NCBI GenBank assembly: GCA_024233085.1
Contig: JACKQC010000011.1
Location: 62,001 to 126,000, forward strand
Length of the DNA stretch: 64,000 nt
Origin: Akkermansiaceae bacterium
GTDB lineage: Bacteria > Verrucomicrobiota > Verrucomicrobiia > Verrucomicrobiales > DEV007
Direction: 5' to 3'
Shown here: positions 42,458 to 51,276 of the stretch, piece by piece
How the letters are laid out: every line of letters begins with the position of its first letter
Position numbering within the stretch: the first letter of the stretch is position 1
Position numbers and translations under genes: made by a program
Notes under the pieces: generated by a model
Databases searched by the model: none
The model's input: only the letters and a program-made list of their open reading frames with translations
Told to the model about the DNA's origin: nothing

Positions 42458-43522
42458 ATCGGAGATCGCCGGGTTGTCGGAAACCCCGACGAGCCGGTCG
42501 CGGCCGCGGAGGAAGAAGGGAAGTCCAAGAATTCCGGACAATAAGGTAAGCACGCGGAAGGCGAGATAAATCATGGCCCCTCCCTGGAGCAGAGGCTCAG
42601 TTTCAGAACGGGCGAGTTTCAGGAGCGTGTCAAAGGCCGCCTCGCCGACCCCCAGTCCATTCGCGGGCAAGGGCATGACCCCAATCACCCCGGTCAGTGG
42701 AGCCGCGAAAAAAACCTCCCGAAAATGTGGTTGAACCTCGAGGACGAGGGCACGGCTGACCAGAAACACGCAAACCGCCAGCAGCGTCTGGCTGAGAACT
42801 CCAAGCACGAGCGCCTTTCCCAATTCCACGGGTTTCGCATGAACCCTCAGGATCGCTTCCCCAAGCCGCGCAAGGGCGCCACCGAAGGGGACTTTCTCCC
42901 GCAAAAGGCACTTCCAACCCTCGCCCCGATTTAAGAAGCGCAGGACGCGGCCAAAAAGAGTCACCGCGATCAGAAGAGCTGCGGCCGAAACGACCGCGGC
43001 CGTCAGCGCGCCACTGTATTGCCCGCCGTGAGCGACAGCCACGCGCACTCCGAACACGGCCGCCAGCGCGACCACGCAGAGCGCGCAGAAACCCATTACC
43101 CGGTCGATCACGGTCGCGCTGACGAGGGAGGACCGGCTTTTGACCGAGGGCAACAACCAGCCGACGCGAACCGCGTCGCCGGAGGCAAATCCAAGTCCTC
43201 CCAGGAGCGTGGCATTGAGAAACCAACTGACGAGGCCGGCTTTCACGGCGGAAACCAGCGGCACCGTTTCCCCGGAGGCCCGCAGAAGGACCCAGTGGCG
43301 GACGTAGGTGAGAAACATCGCCCCATAAAGACACGCGACGGCGGCGAGCCCATCGCGCCGACCTCCCGCGGCCAGGCGGAATTCGCTCCATTTCAACCGA
43401 TCCGTCGCGAACAGGAAGTAGATCGCCAGAAAGGTGACCAGAAAACGGAGTCCGTGAAAGATCCAGCGTTTCGGGGATCGGTTGCCGGTCCCGGGAGTGG
43501 CGTTGTCGCTCTGGCCGTTCAC
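42446..43522 (-). CDS. Lysylphosphatidylglycerol synthase TM/UPF0104 family membrane protein
   Basis: A 358-residue membrane protein with about eight segments: FHGLRFLVTFLAIYFLFATD, VKAGLVSWFLNATLLGGLGF, VIDRVMGFCALCVVALAAVF and a C-terminal AAPLTGVIGVMPLPANGLGV. The pair F-x-N-x-x-L-L-G and P-x-P-A-N-G-L-G-V-G-E matches the flippase-like (MprF N-terminal/UPF0104) family. It may move a lipid-linked sugar or lipid across the membrane. It is the last gene of the minus-strand run and overlaps the preceding gene by 4 bp. Confidence 0.85.
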   Translation of the reverse strand: MNGQSDNATPGTGNRSPKRWIFHGLRFLVTFLAIYFLFATDRLKWSEFRLAAGGRRDGLAAVACLYGAMFLTYVRHWVLLRASGETVPLVSAVKAGLVSWFLNATLLGGLGFASGDAVRVGWLLPSVKSRSSLVSATVIDRVMGFCALCVVALAAVFGVRVAVAHGGQYSGALTAAVVSAAALLIAVTLFGRVLRFLNRGEGWKCLLREKVPFGGALARLGEAILRVHAKPVELGKALVLGVLSQTLLAVCVFLVSRALVLEVQPHFREVFFAAPLTGVIGVMPLPANGLGVGEAAFDTLLKLARSETEPLLQGGAMIYLAFRVLTLLSGILGLPFFLRGRDRLVGVSDNPAISDSDA

Positions 43523-44457
43523 GATGCCGACTCAGGGGTTCGGGATTCATCGAGGATGGCGAGTCCAAATCCCTCGCGCCCACATCCGTTTCCGGCGTAG
43601 AGCATGTATCGGGAGCCGCCGTGATCGAAGACCGTGCCATACGCCACCATCTCGGAATCCCATCCGGACTCGGACACGTCTATCCACGTTTCATCGTCCT
43701 TTCGCTCCCAGGAAACCCCGTCCCGGGACTCGGCGTAGAGGATGCGATAGGCCTCGACCGGGCCGTCCTTCAGGGCGCTGAACCACATGCGATAGCGGTC
43801 GGGGTCGCGAATGACGCAGGGCTTGACGAGCGCCATTTCGCCCGGGTTCTCGATATCCACCACGACCGATCCGTCGCGGATCCAGTGAATGCCATCGACC
43901 GATTCGGCGTACTTGAGGACGTGCCGCATTTCCTTTCGATTCTCGAGCCAGCGGGTGCTCGACCCGTACCACATGCGGTAGGTCGCGCCGTCCCGCAGGA
44001 CCCAAGGATAGGTCATGGTGTAGGGGTCGGCCTCGCAGAGATCGAGGACGGGGAAACGCGAGTGCCGGAGGAAAGTCGACTCGGAACCGTTGGCGACGGC
44101 GAGACCGATGGCGTTTTTCCACGGCACGGTCACCGCCAGGTTCCAGCCCATGTAGTACAAAAAACGCTTATCCTCCACCGGCACGACGCAGCCGATGGAA
44201 ACTCCCGAGTCATCGAACATGCCAAGTTCTCCGGGCCCGAGCGCGGGTTCTGAGGCCTCCGCCAGGATGCGAAACGGATCCTTCAGATCGACTTCGATCC
44301 ACCCGGTGTGGGAGCGGTTCCCGGCATCCCGAGTCGCGAAATAAATCCGGTAAAGATCTCCGCCGAGCGAGACGGGCGTCGGGTTGGCGGCGTGGGAAAC
44401 CGACCAAGGCTTTCGGCCATCGGGAACATAAAGCCGTCCCAGTTTCTGGCATTTCAT
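43519..44457 (-). CDS. GH43/GH32-like five-bladed propeller protein, no signal peptide
   Basis: A 312-residue beta-propeller. Blades show GRKPWSVSHAANPTPVSLGG, LYRIYFATRDAGNRSHTGWI, DDSGVSIGCVVPVEDKRFLY, DPYTMTYPWVLRDGATYRMW and SSTRWLENRKEMRHVLKYAE. CVIRDPDRYRMWFSALKDG and SRYMLYAGNGCGREGFGLAI follow. Such proteins include glycosidases and glycan phosphorylases of the GH43/GH130 kind. With no signal peptide and a place within the glycan operon, it may act on a cytoplasmic sugar intermediate. Active-site acids are not certain. The ATG at 44457 avoids a charged nonfamily extension. It overlaps the UPF0104 gene by 4 bp. Confidence 0.68.
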   Translation of the reverse strand: MKCQKLGRLYVPDGRKPWSVSHAANPTPVSLGGDLYRIYFATRDAGNRSHTGWIEVDLKDPFRILAEASEPALGPGELGMFDDSGVSIGCVVPVEDKRFLYYMGWNLAVTVPWKNAIGLAVANGSESTFLRHSRFPVLDLCEADPYTMTYPWVLRDGATYRMWYGSSTRWLENRKEMRHVLKYAESVDGIHWIRDGSVVVDIENPGEMALVKPCVIRDPDRYRMWFSALKDGPVEAYRILYAESRDGVSWERKDDETWIDVSESGWDSEMVAYGTVFDHGGSRYMLYAGNGCGREGFGLAILDESRTPESAS

Positions 44458-44486
44458 CGCGCGACGGATTCGGGATTCGATCCGGG

Positions 44487-45512
44487 TTATTCGGCGGAAT
44501 CGCCCAGTTGGTTCTCGGCTTCCCGGCGAACGACGGCGTCGAGCCATTCGTGCATGCTCTGTCCGGATCGCGCCGCGGCTTCGAGGGCCTTTTGCTTGGT
44601 TTCAAGCGTGACGCCCTCGAGGTTGCCGAAATACCGAGTCCTCAGCGTGCCCCCGCGACGTCCCCGATGCGGAAGGTCAAGATCCCAATCGGGCAATCCC
44701 TCGCCTTTCGTATAGTCGATCAGGTAAAAACAACCACCGATGATCCAGCGAATGGCGACCTCCCGCGCGCAATGGGGAATCATTCGGATCGGGGCGCGGT
44801 TTTTGAAAAGAGGGTTGTTGTTGACGACGATCTTCTCGAACTCCGTTCCGCGAAGCCAGGGAGCGACCGTTTCGTCGCCGAAGACCACCCGGCCGCCGAG
44901 CCTGGTGACGCGGGCCATCTCGTTGGCGGCGCGCCTTTGATCGCCGAATTCGTTAAAACCCCCGAAATGGAACACGGCATCGAAAAAACCGTCTTCGAAG
45001 GGAAGGTAGGAAGCGTTCGAAACGTGAAAGCGAAGGTCGCACGCCGTCTTGCCCTCCGCGGCTTCGGTGGTGAGCTTTTCGCGGCAGCAGAGAATCATGT
45101 TCCGGGAAAGATCCTGCAGGAACAGGCTGCCGGAGCCACCCAACCGCCGCCCGATGCGAAAGGAGTCGCGACCGGATCCACAGCCAATCTCCAGCACGCG
45201 CTGGCCCGGCATGAGATGGAGAAGATCGACCATCTTTTCCCGCACGGTTTCCTCATCCTCGCGCGCGGCCGCGAACTGCCATTCCATCGCGGCTTCGTAG
45301 GCCAGTCCGGCCATCTGGTTGTAGGCCGCCGCCGTCGCGGCAACCCGCTCAAGGAGTTCCCGCGGATGGGTCAGATTTGGGATGCCATCCTCAACGGCGT
45401 AGGTATGGCCTTCGTCGTTCCGCAAGACCTCGATGCGGTCACCATCCTTTCCGGGAGCCAGCGCGGAGAGCGTTGCCGGGCATCGATAGGGACTGGATTC
45501 GAGTTCGGACAT
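44487..45512 (-). CDS. SAM-dependent methyltransferase with N-terminal Trm112-like zone
   Basis: A 341-residue class I methyltransferase. The start SELESSPYRCPATLSALAPG resembles a Trm112-like patch, though with one Cys only. The SAM site is MPGQRVLEIGCGSGRDSFRI (Gly-rich loop). NASYLPFEDGFFDAVFHFGG is the acidic/aromatic post-I block and GGRVVFGDETVAPWLRGTEF follows. C-terminal helices are charged. It probably methylates a sugar or lipid in the glycan pathway. An alternative ATG at 45569 adds 19 residues; the 45512 start is chosen by the homologous start. It lies 66 bp after the sulfotransferase stop. Confidence 0.85.
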   Translation of the reverse strand: MSELESSPYRCPATLSALAPGKDGDRIEVLRNDEGHTYAVEDGIPNLTHPRELLERVAATAAAYNQMAGLAYEAAMEWQFAAAREDEETVREKMVDLLHLMPGQRVLEIGCGSGRDSFRIGRRLGGSGSLFLQDLSRNMILCCREKLTTEAAEGKTACDLRFHVSNASYLPFEDGFFDAVFHFGGFNEFGDQRRAANEMARVTRLGGRVVFGDETVAPWLRGTEFEKIVVNNNPLFKNRAPIRMIPHCAREVAIRWIIGGCFYLIDYTKGEGLPDWDLDLPHRGRRGGTLRTRYFGNLEGVTLETKQKALEAAARSGQSMHEWLDAVVRREAENQLGDSAE

Positions 45513-45577
45513 GGAAAAGCGGTCAACGGTCGGCAAAACCGGCTCCGGTGGCAAGGGCCAATCGGCCATCCGCCGAC

Positions 45578-46516
45578 TCAGTCCACGGAAACGGCTTTTT
45601 CACGGAGCGCGAAGGGTTTGCCGTCGCCAGTGTAGATCGGATGGTCCTGAAATATTTCGCGAAACGCCGCGCACGAGGTCGGCAGGATTTCCCGGGCCGT
45701 GGTCACCTCCTCCGGTGTGTGGCGAACCTTCGAAGCGTCCTTGCTGGGCTCGCCGACCACCGAAATCCGGTCGAAGATCGCTCTCGCCCGCATCGCCCAG
45801 GTTCGCGGAACGTAACGTTCGAAAAGGTTGCGGAACCATTCCTGGGCGGTGATGGCGTAGAGCCACTTGATGTTCCGCCGATAGGAGGCGTTGATGCGGA
45901 GATTGTCAAAGTTCGATTCGTCAAAATAAGGATCGATGCCAAGGAAATCCTCGATCGCCTGGAGAATTGTCAGTTGGTTCTTAGTGAAAAACGAAAAGTC
46001 GTAGATGAGCAGGTTTTCTCCGAAGGCCTTCTTGTAGGCATCGAGTTTTTGCTCGAACTCGCCGTCATGAAAGGTAAAGAAAACAGGTCCTCCCTTTTCG
46101 GTCAGGCGGGATTCATAGCCGTCGTGAAGCCACTGTTCGAGGGTGGGAGGCACGTCGTAGTGCGAGTGGTTTTTCTGACGAAACAAGGAAACGGCGAACT
46201 CCGCCGGATCCCGCAGGCACAGAATCACTTTGGTGTCGGGGTTGAACTCGCGGATCCATTCCGGCGCCTGGGGATCGTTCCAGCAAGCCGGTGAAAGGTC
46301 TCCGGCAATCTGGCCGGGTTTGATGCCCCGAAAAAGCGATGCGAACCAGTCCCGTCCCTTGAAATGATAGTGGGCGTTGAAATAGTCGATCTCCTTGCGA
46401 AAGGCCAAGTAAATGGATGGGTGCTGCTGGAGATAATGATACAAAAACGTGGTGCCCGCGCACGGCATTCCGGCGACCACAAGCAGCGGAAACGGGTTCG
46501 AAGGTTGAACACTCAT
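45578..46516 (-). CDS. Sulfotransferase (PAPS-dependent)
   Basis: A 312-residue cytoplasmic enzyme that moves sulfate from PAPS to a hydroxyl. The 5'-phosphosulfate loop is LLVVAGMPCAGTTFLYHYLQ, a P-loop-like G-x-x-x-x-G-T-T. The 3'-phosphate block is TKVILCLRDPAEFAVSLFRQ with conserved R-D-P and S. FGENLLIYDFSFF and ILQAIEDFLGIDPYFDES complete the fold. It gives evidence that the surface glycan is sulfated. Interestingly, the same window encodes a Cys-type sulfatase. PAPS-making genes are not in the window. Confidence 0.92.
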   Translation of the reverse strand: MSVQPSNPFPLLVVAGMPCAGTTFLYHYLQQHPSIYLAFRKEIDYFNAHYHFKGRDWFASLFRGIKPGQIAGDLSPACWNDPQAPEWIREFNPDTKVILCLRDPAEFAVSLFRQKNHSHYDVPPTLEQWLHDGYESRLTEKGGPVFFTFHDGEFEQKLDAYKKAFGENLLIYDFSFFTKNQLTILQAIEDFLGIDPYFDESNFDNLRINASYRRNIKWLYAITAQEWFRNLFERYVPRTWAMRARAIFDRISVVGEPSKDASKVRHTPEEVTTAREILPTSCAAFREIFQDHPIYTGDGKPFALREKAVSVD

Positions 46517-46624
46517 GGAATCTGGTTTCTGATTGGAAAGCGGATGGCGCGCCCCGGAAAACCGGGCCGCGAGCGTAGGATTGAAGCCCCGGAAGTCAAG
46601 GAGAAAGGGGCGTCCCGGGCGATC

Positions 46625-47416
46625 CTAGACCGGCTTGCTCGCCGTCAAAATCAACGAGGATCCCACCGGCAACGGAACACGAATGCCAATCAACATTCGC
46701 TCCATGGTGGCGGCCATCGCGAGCAGGCGATTGAGCGTCGGCGGCGGGCTCACTTCCGATTGCCGGAGATGGCTCTGATAATAGGCTTCGCCCCGAAGTT
46801 TCGCCGTGACCCGCGACGCCAGCATCAACGGCACGAGGAAACTCATGAAAGAGCTGACCCGCGTCACGTTGAAACCGGCTTCCGTCACCTTCCGGACCAG
46901 TTCCGCCCGGGTGTATCGCCGGACATGGCAGGCAAAATCGTCCGCCCCGCTCCACAGCCAGGGATGTTGCGGCACAGTGACGATCAGTCCTCCGCCTGGT
47001 TTGAGGACGCGATGAATCTCGCGCAGAACGGCCTCATCCTCCGGAATATGCTCCAGCACATCGAAGCTGCCAACCAGATCGGTTCCGGCCCACTTATCAT
47101 CGAGGGCCCGGGCGTCACCGGTCTCGATCGGCACATCCGGAAGCCTTCGCCGCGCCGCTTCAACCCCCTCGTCGAAATACTCGATCGCCGAACACCGCAT
47201 TTCGGGAAAGCGCCGAACGACATCGCGAAGCACGAATGCCGTGCCGCATCCGATTTCGAGGAAAGTCTTCGCCGCGGGGAAGAATTTTCGGATTGCCCAG
47301 CCGATCAGCTTGTTTCGTTCTTCAAACCAGAAATGGCCGTCTTCGATCTCGAGAAGATCGTTAAACGACGTGCTTTTAAAGGGCTCGTGTTCGCTTTCGG
47401 CGAGGGGCGCTTCCAT
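46625..47416 (-). CDS. SAM-dependent methyltransferase (class I)
   Basis: A 263-residue methyltransferase. The start is the ATG at 47416 (MEAPLAESEHEPFKSTSFND). DGHFWFEERNKLIGWAIRKF is a typical lead-in of sugar-locus methyltransferases. The SAM motif is KTFLEIGCGTAFVLRDVVRR, then LVGSFDVLEHIPEDEAVLRE (motif with D-V-L-E-H) and GGGLIVTVPQHPWLWSGADD. A C-terminal helical patch may contact the membrane. The D-V-L-E-H-I form is of the UbiE/COQ5-like type. The target is not known. It follows the NeuD-like gene by 23 bp. Confidence 0.87.
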   Translation of the reverse strand: MEAPLAESEHEPFKSTSFNDLLEIEDGHFWFEERNKLIGWAIRKFFPAAKTFLEIGCGTAFVLRDVVRRFPEMRCSAIEYFDEGVEAARRRLPDVPIETGDARALDDKWAGTDLVGSFDVLEHIPEDEAVLREIHRVLKPGGGLIVTVPQHPWLWSGADDFACHVRRYTRAELVRKVTEAGFNVTRVSSFMSFLVPLMLASRVTAKLRGEAYYQSHLRQSEVSPPPTLNRLLAMAATMERMLIGIRVPLPVGSSLILTASKPV

Positions 47417-47439
47417 TTTTTCAGGGAGAGGCCGGCGAT

Positions 47440-48108
47440 TCAGATCCCACGCAACCGGTGGCTGGGAATCTTCGATTTCTCGGTGGCGGCCGCGACGAAA
47501 ACCGACGCCGGTTCGGCGTCCGCCATGACGAGGGCGCCGGCCCCGATCACCGAGGACGCGCCGATGGTAATGTGGTCGCGAATCGTGCAATTGACTCCGA
47601 GGAAGCAATAAGGCTCCACGATGGCGCCGCCGGAGATCACCACATGCGACGAGATGAAACAATGGTCGCCGATTCGGGAGTGGTGCCCGATATGATTCCC
47701 GGACCAGAGCGTGACGTTGCGGCCGATGTGGGCAAAAGGCTGGATGGTGTTGTCCTCGAGGATAAAGGCATTCTCTCCGATTGGTTCACGGGTCAGGACG
47801 CTGGCCCGCGAGCTGATGTAGCTCGCCAGCCGGTAACCTTTCGCCCCGGCCTCATCCGCCTTCTTTTGGCGAACCTGGTTGATCTTGGCGTAGCTCACCG
47901 CCACGAACATTTCGAAGTCGCCGGGCGGAAACCGTTCCTCGACCGATTCGAACGGAACGGCGGGAAGGTCGAGGAACGAATCCGCCTTGAGATATTCGGC
48001 GTCCACGGTAAAGCCGGCCACCTCGTAGTCGCTGTCCGTATCGAAATAATATTGCGCGAGCTGGGCGATTTCGCCGCAACCGAAAATGACGACTGGTTTC
48101 TTGGTCAT
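47440..48108 (-). CDS. NeuD/PglD-like sugar O/N-acetyltransferase
   Basis: A 222-residue acyltransferase. An N-terminal Rossmann-like domain (KPVVIFGCGEIAQLAQYYFD, then DYEVAGFTVDAEYL) precedes a left-handed beta helix: GENAFILEDNTIQPFAHIGR, NVTLWSGNHIGHHSRIGDHC, CFISSHVVISGGAIVEPYCF and VNCTIRDHITIGASSVIGAG. Active-site His is likely in GNHIGHHS. Family members acetylate amino sugars or sialic acids. It starts one base after the stop of the preceding methyltransferase, so translation is coupled. Confidence 0.9.
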   Translation of the reverse strand: MTKKPVVIFGCGEIAQLAQYYFDTDSDYEVAGFTVDAEYLKADSFLDLPAVPFESVEERFPPGDFEMFVAVSYAKINQVRQKKADEAGAKGYRLASYISSRASVLTREPIGENAFILEDNTIQPFAHIGRNVTLWSGNHIGHHSRIGDHCFISSHVVISGGAIVEPYCFLGVNCTIRDHITIGASSVIGAGALVMADAEPASVFVAAATEKSKIPSHRLRGI

Positions 48109-48109
48109 A

Positions 48110-48742
48110 TCAGGATTCTTTTCTTACCAGCATGGTGAATTCGTAGAGGTCGTAGTCATGCAGGAGAGCGACATTTCGGGAAAAGGTCCGCTTGCAGTAA
48201 TCGAAAAAACGACACGGATCCGCATAGTAGAGATCGTCGCGCATGTATTCTGCATCCGAATACGAGGTGAGGCAATTAAACGCGAAACCGCGCCGGGACA
48301 TTTCTTCCATGCGGTGAATAGTCCGAAATATGTGCCCTTCCCATTCCTCCGTCGTGGCTCCCAGTTTCACGTTGAAAATACCGCTCGCCACCGTGAAATC
48401 GGCTTCCTCCGGACAAGCCGTTCCCACGGTAAACCGGTCTCCATGGCTTTCCCGAGCCGCTTCGACCATCGCCGGCGAGATGTCGCAGCCGTGATAATCG
48501 AGTTTCCATCCCTCTTTTTCCAACCAACCGCAGAATGATCCGAACCCGCATCCGACTTCGTTGACGCTCAGCCTCGCGCCCGCTCCCGTCGGTGGCGGGA
48601 ACAGTCTGGCCAATTGTTCGAACCGAAGCTCCTGGCTCTCGGGGCTGTTCCAGTCCACTCCCCGCGACGTGCGCCCATGAGTCGAGAACTTGCCCGTGTA
48701 GTAGTCGGCGACGCCCGCCAGAAGGGGATCGGATTCGCTCAT
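48110..48742 (-). CDS. SAM-dependent methyltransferase, small
   Basis: A 210-residue methyltransferase. It opens DPLLAGVADYYTGKFSTHGR, with SAM-binding LSVNEVGCGFGSFCGWLEKE (G-C-G-x-G-S-F) and YHGCDISPAMVEAARESHGD. FTVASGIFNVKLGATTEEWE is a family block, then GFAFNCLTSYSDAEYMRDDL. The V-D-Y-Y-x-x-K-x start and V-A-S-G-I-F-N-V marker are common in sugar-locus methyltransferases. Its start overlaps the next (upstream) gene's stop by 4 bp. Confidence 0.87.
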   Translation of the reverse strand: MSESDPLLAGVADYYTGKFSTHGRTSRGVDWNSPESQELRFEQLARLFPPPTGAGARLSVNEVGCGFGSFCGWLEKEGWKLDYHGCDISPAMVEAARESHGDRFTVGTACPEEADFTVASGIFNVKLGATTEEWEGHIFRTIHRMEEMSRRGFAFNCLTSYSDAEYMRDDLYYADPCRFFDYCKRTFSRNVALLHDYDLYEFTMLVRKES

Positions 48743-49554
48743 GGGAGTCGTTTCAGCTTGTTCGCGCGGTAGTCTCCCACCGATTCACGAACGACCGTGG
48801 TATAACCAAGAAATCGTGCCATTTCATCGTTCTCCGGAAAATCCGGTCCCAGCATTCGCGGGATATCGATCTGCTGCTTCAGAATCGGGGTGGCGAACAC
48901 ATTGTTCACGCCTCTCCGGATCTTTCCCGAGGAGTTGCTGCCAGCCCGGTGATAAAGCATCGCGTCGAACATGATGGCGCTTCCGGCCGGCGCCGTCACG
49001 GGCAGTTCATGGGCGCCGACATAGTGTTCCGACGGAAACTTGTCGAATTTCTGCGAAAAAGGAAGGACGTAGGTGCCTCCGGTCTTCGGGCTGAAATCGT
49101 CGAAGCAGAACAGGGTCGCCATCGCGATCGGCCGGCTGCTCGTCCATTCCTGATAGGGAATGTCCCGATGCCATTTCGACTGATGGTGAACGGCGTCGGA
49201 GGGATTAAGAATGCCGTTCTGCGTGTGCAAAATGATGTGGTCGCCGATCAGGGCGCGCGCGACCGCGAGGACTCGGGGATGAGTGGCGACCTTGAGGAAC
49301 CATGGATCGTAAGCCAGCGGTACCCGGGCCAGATTGCGATCCGAAATGCGGTCGAGGTTCTCGAGCCCGAATTCCTCTTCCTGGTTCGCCAGAACGGCGT
49401 CGAGGCGATCGGCACCCTCGCGAATCTCGTCGGGAGTCAGGACGTCGCGCAGAATGTGGAAACCCTGCCACCGGAGTTCTTCCAAGGCGATTTCAAGTTC
49501 GGTCGAAGCCGTTTCGGCGGCGTAAATGCCGTATGATGAATCGATTGCGTTCAT
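48739..49554 (-). CDS. Phytanoyl-CoA dioxygenase (PhyH) family oxygenase
   Basis: A 271-residue Fe(II)/2-oxoglutarate oxygenase. It begins TELEIALEELRWQGFHILRD and holds the Fe site H-x-D in SKWHRDIPYQEWTSSRP, with DFSPKTGGTYVLPFSQKFDK next. The distal His is in IMFDAMLYHRAGSNSSGKIR and the Arg of KIRRGVNNVF binds 2-oxoglutarate. Such enzymes hydroxylate small molecules; inside a glycan operon a sugar or lipid intermediate is the likely target. It overlaps both neighbours by 4 bp, which fixes its start and ties it to the cluster. Confidence 0.9.
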   Translation of the reverse strand: MNAIDSSYGIYAAETASTELEIALEELRWQGFHILRDVLTPDEIREGADRLDAVLANQEEEFGLENLDRISDRNLARVPLAYDPWFLKVATHPRVLAVARALIGDHIILHTQNGILNPSDAVHHQSKWHRDIPYQEWTSSRPIAMATLFCFDDFSPKTGGTYVLPFSQKFDKFPSEHYVGAHELPVTAPAGSAIMFDAMLYHRAGSNSSGKIRRGVNNVFATPILKQQIDIPRMLGPDFPENDEMARFLGYTTVVRESVGDYRANKLKRLP

Positions 49555-50516
49555 GGATTTGGATGGTCAGTTGTCTGCATGTTCGTTTCGGCGGCGACGA
49601 CGTAGAGGGGGCGCCCCTTCACTTGCTCGTAGATATTCCCGATATAGAGGCCCAGAATACCGAGGGCCATCAGGATCAACCCGGTCGAGGCAAGCAACAG
49701 GACGATGGTGGAAGACCAGCCAGTGGTGGGCTTCTCGTCAAAGGCAAAGTAGCGAACCAGCAAATAGGCGACCGCGCCAATCGCGGCAAGCACGTAGGCG
49801 AATCCGAGTCCGATCGAAATGCGCAACAGCTTGGTTGACTGGGATGTCACCCCATCCAAGGCAAGCCGGAACAGTTTTCGAAAGGAATACGACGAATGAC
49901 CCTCGAAGCGCTGCCGATGATGGACGATCACCGTCGCCCGGGGAAAGCCCATGTTCCGCAGGATCATCAGGTAATGGCGGTGCGTGTCCTTGTATTGCCG
50001 GAAGGCGTTGACCGTCCTTCGACTCAGCACGGAAAAACTTCCCTCGTTGATATTGGCCGTCTGATTGTCGGCCAGAAGGTTGAACGCCGAAAAAAACAGC
50101 CGCGACAACAAGTTTCGATAGGTGGCGTGCCGCCGCTCGTCCTTGATGCCCAGAACAATGTCGTGTCCCTCGAGAGCCTTCGCGTACAGCGCCGGGATGT
50201 CGGCGGGATCGTCCTGCAGGTCACAATCCATCACCACCACGTGCTCGCCAAGAGCGTGGTCGAGCCCCGCGGTCAGCGCGAAGTGTTGCCCAAAATTTCG
50301 GGCCAGCCGGATTCCCTTCACCCTCGAATCGGCGGAGGCCGCCTCAAGGATCGCCTCCCAGGACCGGTCGGGGCCGCGGTCTTCGACAAGCAGGATTTCA
50401 AAGGTCGTCTCCATTGATTCCAGCGTGGAAACCAGACGCGAAACCAACTCGCCCACGATCGATTCCGCCCGATAGACGGGAATCACGACCGAAATTGCCG
50501 GGGACGGTATTTGCAT
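49551..50516 (-). CDS. Glycosyltransferase family 2 (GtrB/DPM1-like, membrane anchored)
   Basis: A 321-residue inverting GT-A enzyme. It starts PAISVVIPVYRAESIVGELV and holds EILLVEDRGPDRSWEAILEA, SRVKGIRLARNFGQHFALTA and the metal motif VVVMDCDLQDDPADIPALYA (D-C-D-L-Q-D). NINEGSFSVLSRRTVNAFRQ follows. Two C-terminal membrane helices are present: GLGFAYVLAAIGAVAYLLVR and TIVLLLASTGLILMALGILG. This is the dolichyl/undecaprenyl-phosphate glucosyl- or mannosyltransferase type that makes a lipid-P-sugar. It overlaps the PhyH gene by 4 bp. Confidence 0.92.
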   Translation of the reverse strand: MQIPSPAISVVIPVYRAESIVGELVSRLVSTLESMETTFEILLVEDRGPDRSWEAILEAASADSRVKGIRLARNFGQHFALTAGLDHALGEHVVVMDCDLQDDPADIPALYAKALEGHDIVLGIKDERRHATYRNLLSRLFFSAFNLLADNQTANINEGSFSVLSRRTVNAFRQYKDTHRHYLMILRNMGFPRATVIVHHRQRFEGHSSYSFRKLFRLALDGVTSQSTKLLRISIGLGFAYVLAAIGAVAYLLVRYFAFDEKPTTGWSSTIVLLLASTGLILMALGILGLYIGNIYEQVKGRPLYVVAAETNMQTTDHPNP

Positions 50517-50537
50517 CGAAAACTGAGGTGAACGGCG

Positions 50538-51230
50538 TCAGGAGTCGGCCTTGAAGAAAAGCGGCGCATCGTCACCGACGTTCAGAATCAAATCAAGCAC
50601 GCTTACGGCGTGCTCGAATGGCCCGTGGAGCTGGGGATATTCCGGATATCCCTCGTAGGTCATCCATTCCACCTCGATTCCGGCCTCGTGGAAGCGGTCG
50701 ACGTCCAGATAATCCTTTGCCGCCGGCCCGGAGAGATAGGTGGTGGCGCCGGCCTGTCGGCAGATCGAAAGTAGGCGCTCATTTCGGTCGTCCGCGAGAT
50801 CGAATTCCGAGGACTGGGTCATTTTTGTCCCAATCCCCAACAGCCGGCAGATCAGCCGAAGGAAGTACTCGTTCACCTCCGAGAGTCTTCCGATTTCGGC
50901 GGCGTTCTGGTAGGCTTCGGCAAGGGTTTCCGACAGCCCCTTGAATCCGGCGGCGCGCGCGTAGGCGCCACGCACGGTCCTCCAGTGCTTTTCCGACCAA
51001 CCCGGTTCCAAAATCTCCGTTTCAGAAATGCTTTGGGTATAACGCCCTTTGTTCACCACCGGAATGGTCAGCCACGTCAACCCCTGCGCCGTCTTGATCC
51101 GGTTTCGGTTTCGCCAATCGCGACGGGTGAACTGGACTTCGTCGTAAAGCACGAACTCGTCCACCCGACTGATCATGTCGAAATAGCCCTTCCAGGGAAC
51201 GTAGTTGGATTGCGAAATCGCGATGCGCAT
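50538..51230 (-). CDS. WbqC family protein
   Basis: A 230-residue protein of the WbqC-like family. It starts RIAISQSNYVPWKGYFDMIS, then VDEFVLYDEVQFTRRDWRNR and IKTAQGLTWLTIPVVNKGRY, the family trademark blocks. SICRQAGATTYLSGPAAKDY and GYPEYPQLHGPFEHAVSVLD complete it. Family members occur in O-antigen loci; some act as amino-sugar acyltransferase-like or thioester-linked enzymes, but the activity is not fixed. The ATG at 51230 gives the exact family start. It is in the operon between HTTM and the GT2 gene. Confidence 0.92.
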   Translation of the reverse strand: MRIAISQSNYVPWKGYFDMISRVDEFVLYDEVQFTRRDWRNRNRIKTAQGLTWLTIPVVNKGRYTQSISETEILEPGWSEKHWRTVRGAYARAAGFKGLSETLAEAYQNAAEIGRLSEVNEYFLRLICRLLGIGTKMTQSSEFDLADDRNERLLSICRQAGATTYLSGPAAKDYLDVDRFHEAGIEVEWMTYEGYPEYPQLHGPFEHAVSVLDLILNVGDDAPLFFKADS

Positions 51231-51276
51231 CTGAAGGATTCTCTGGCACCCTGAGAAAGGGGCGGGGAGGGAATTT

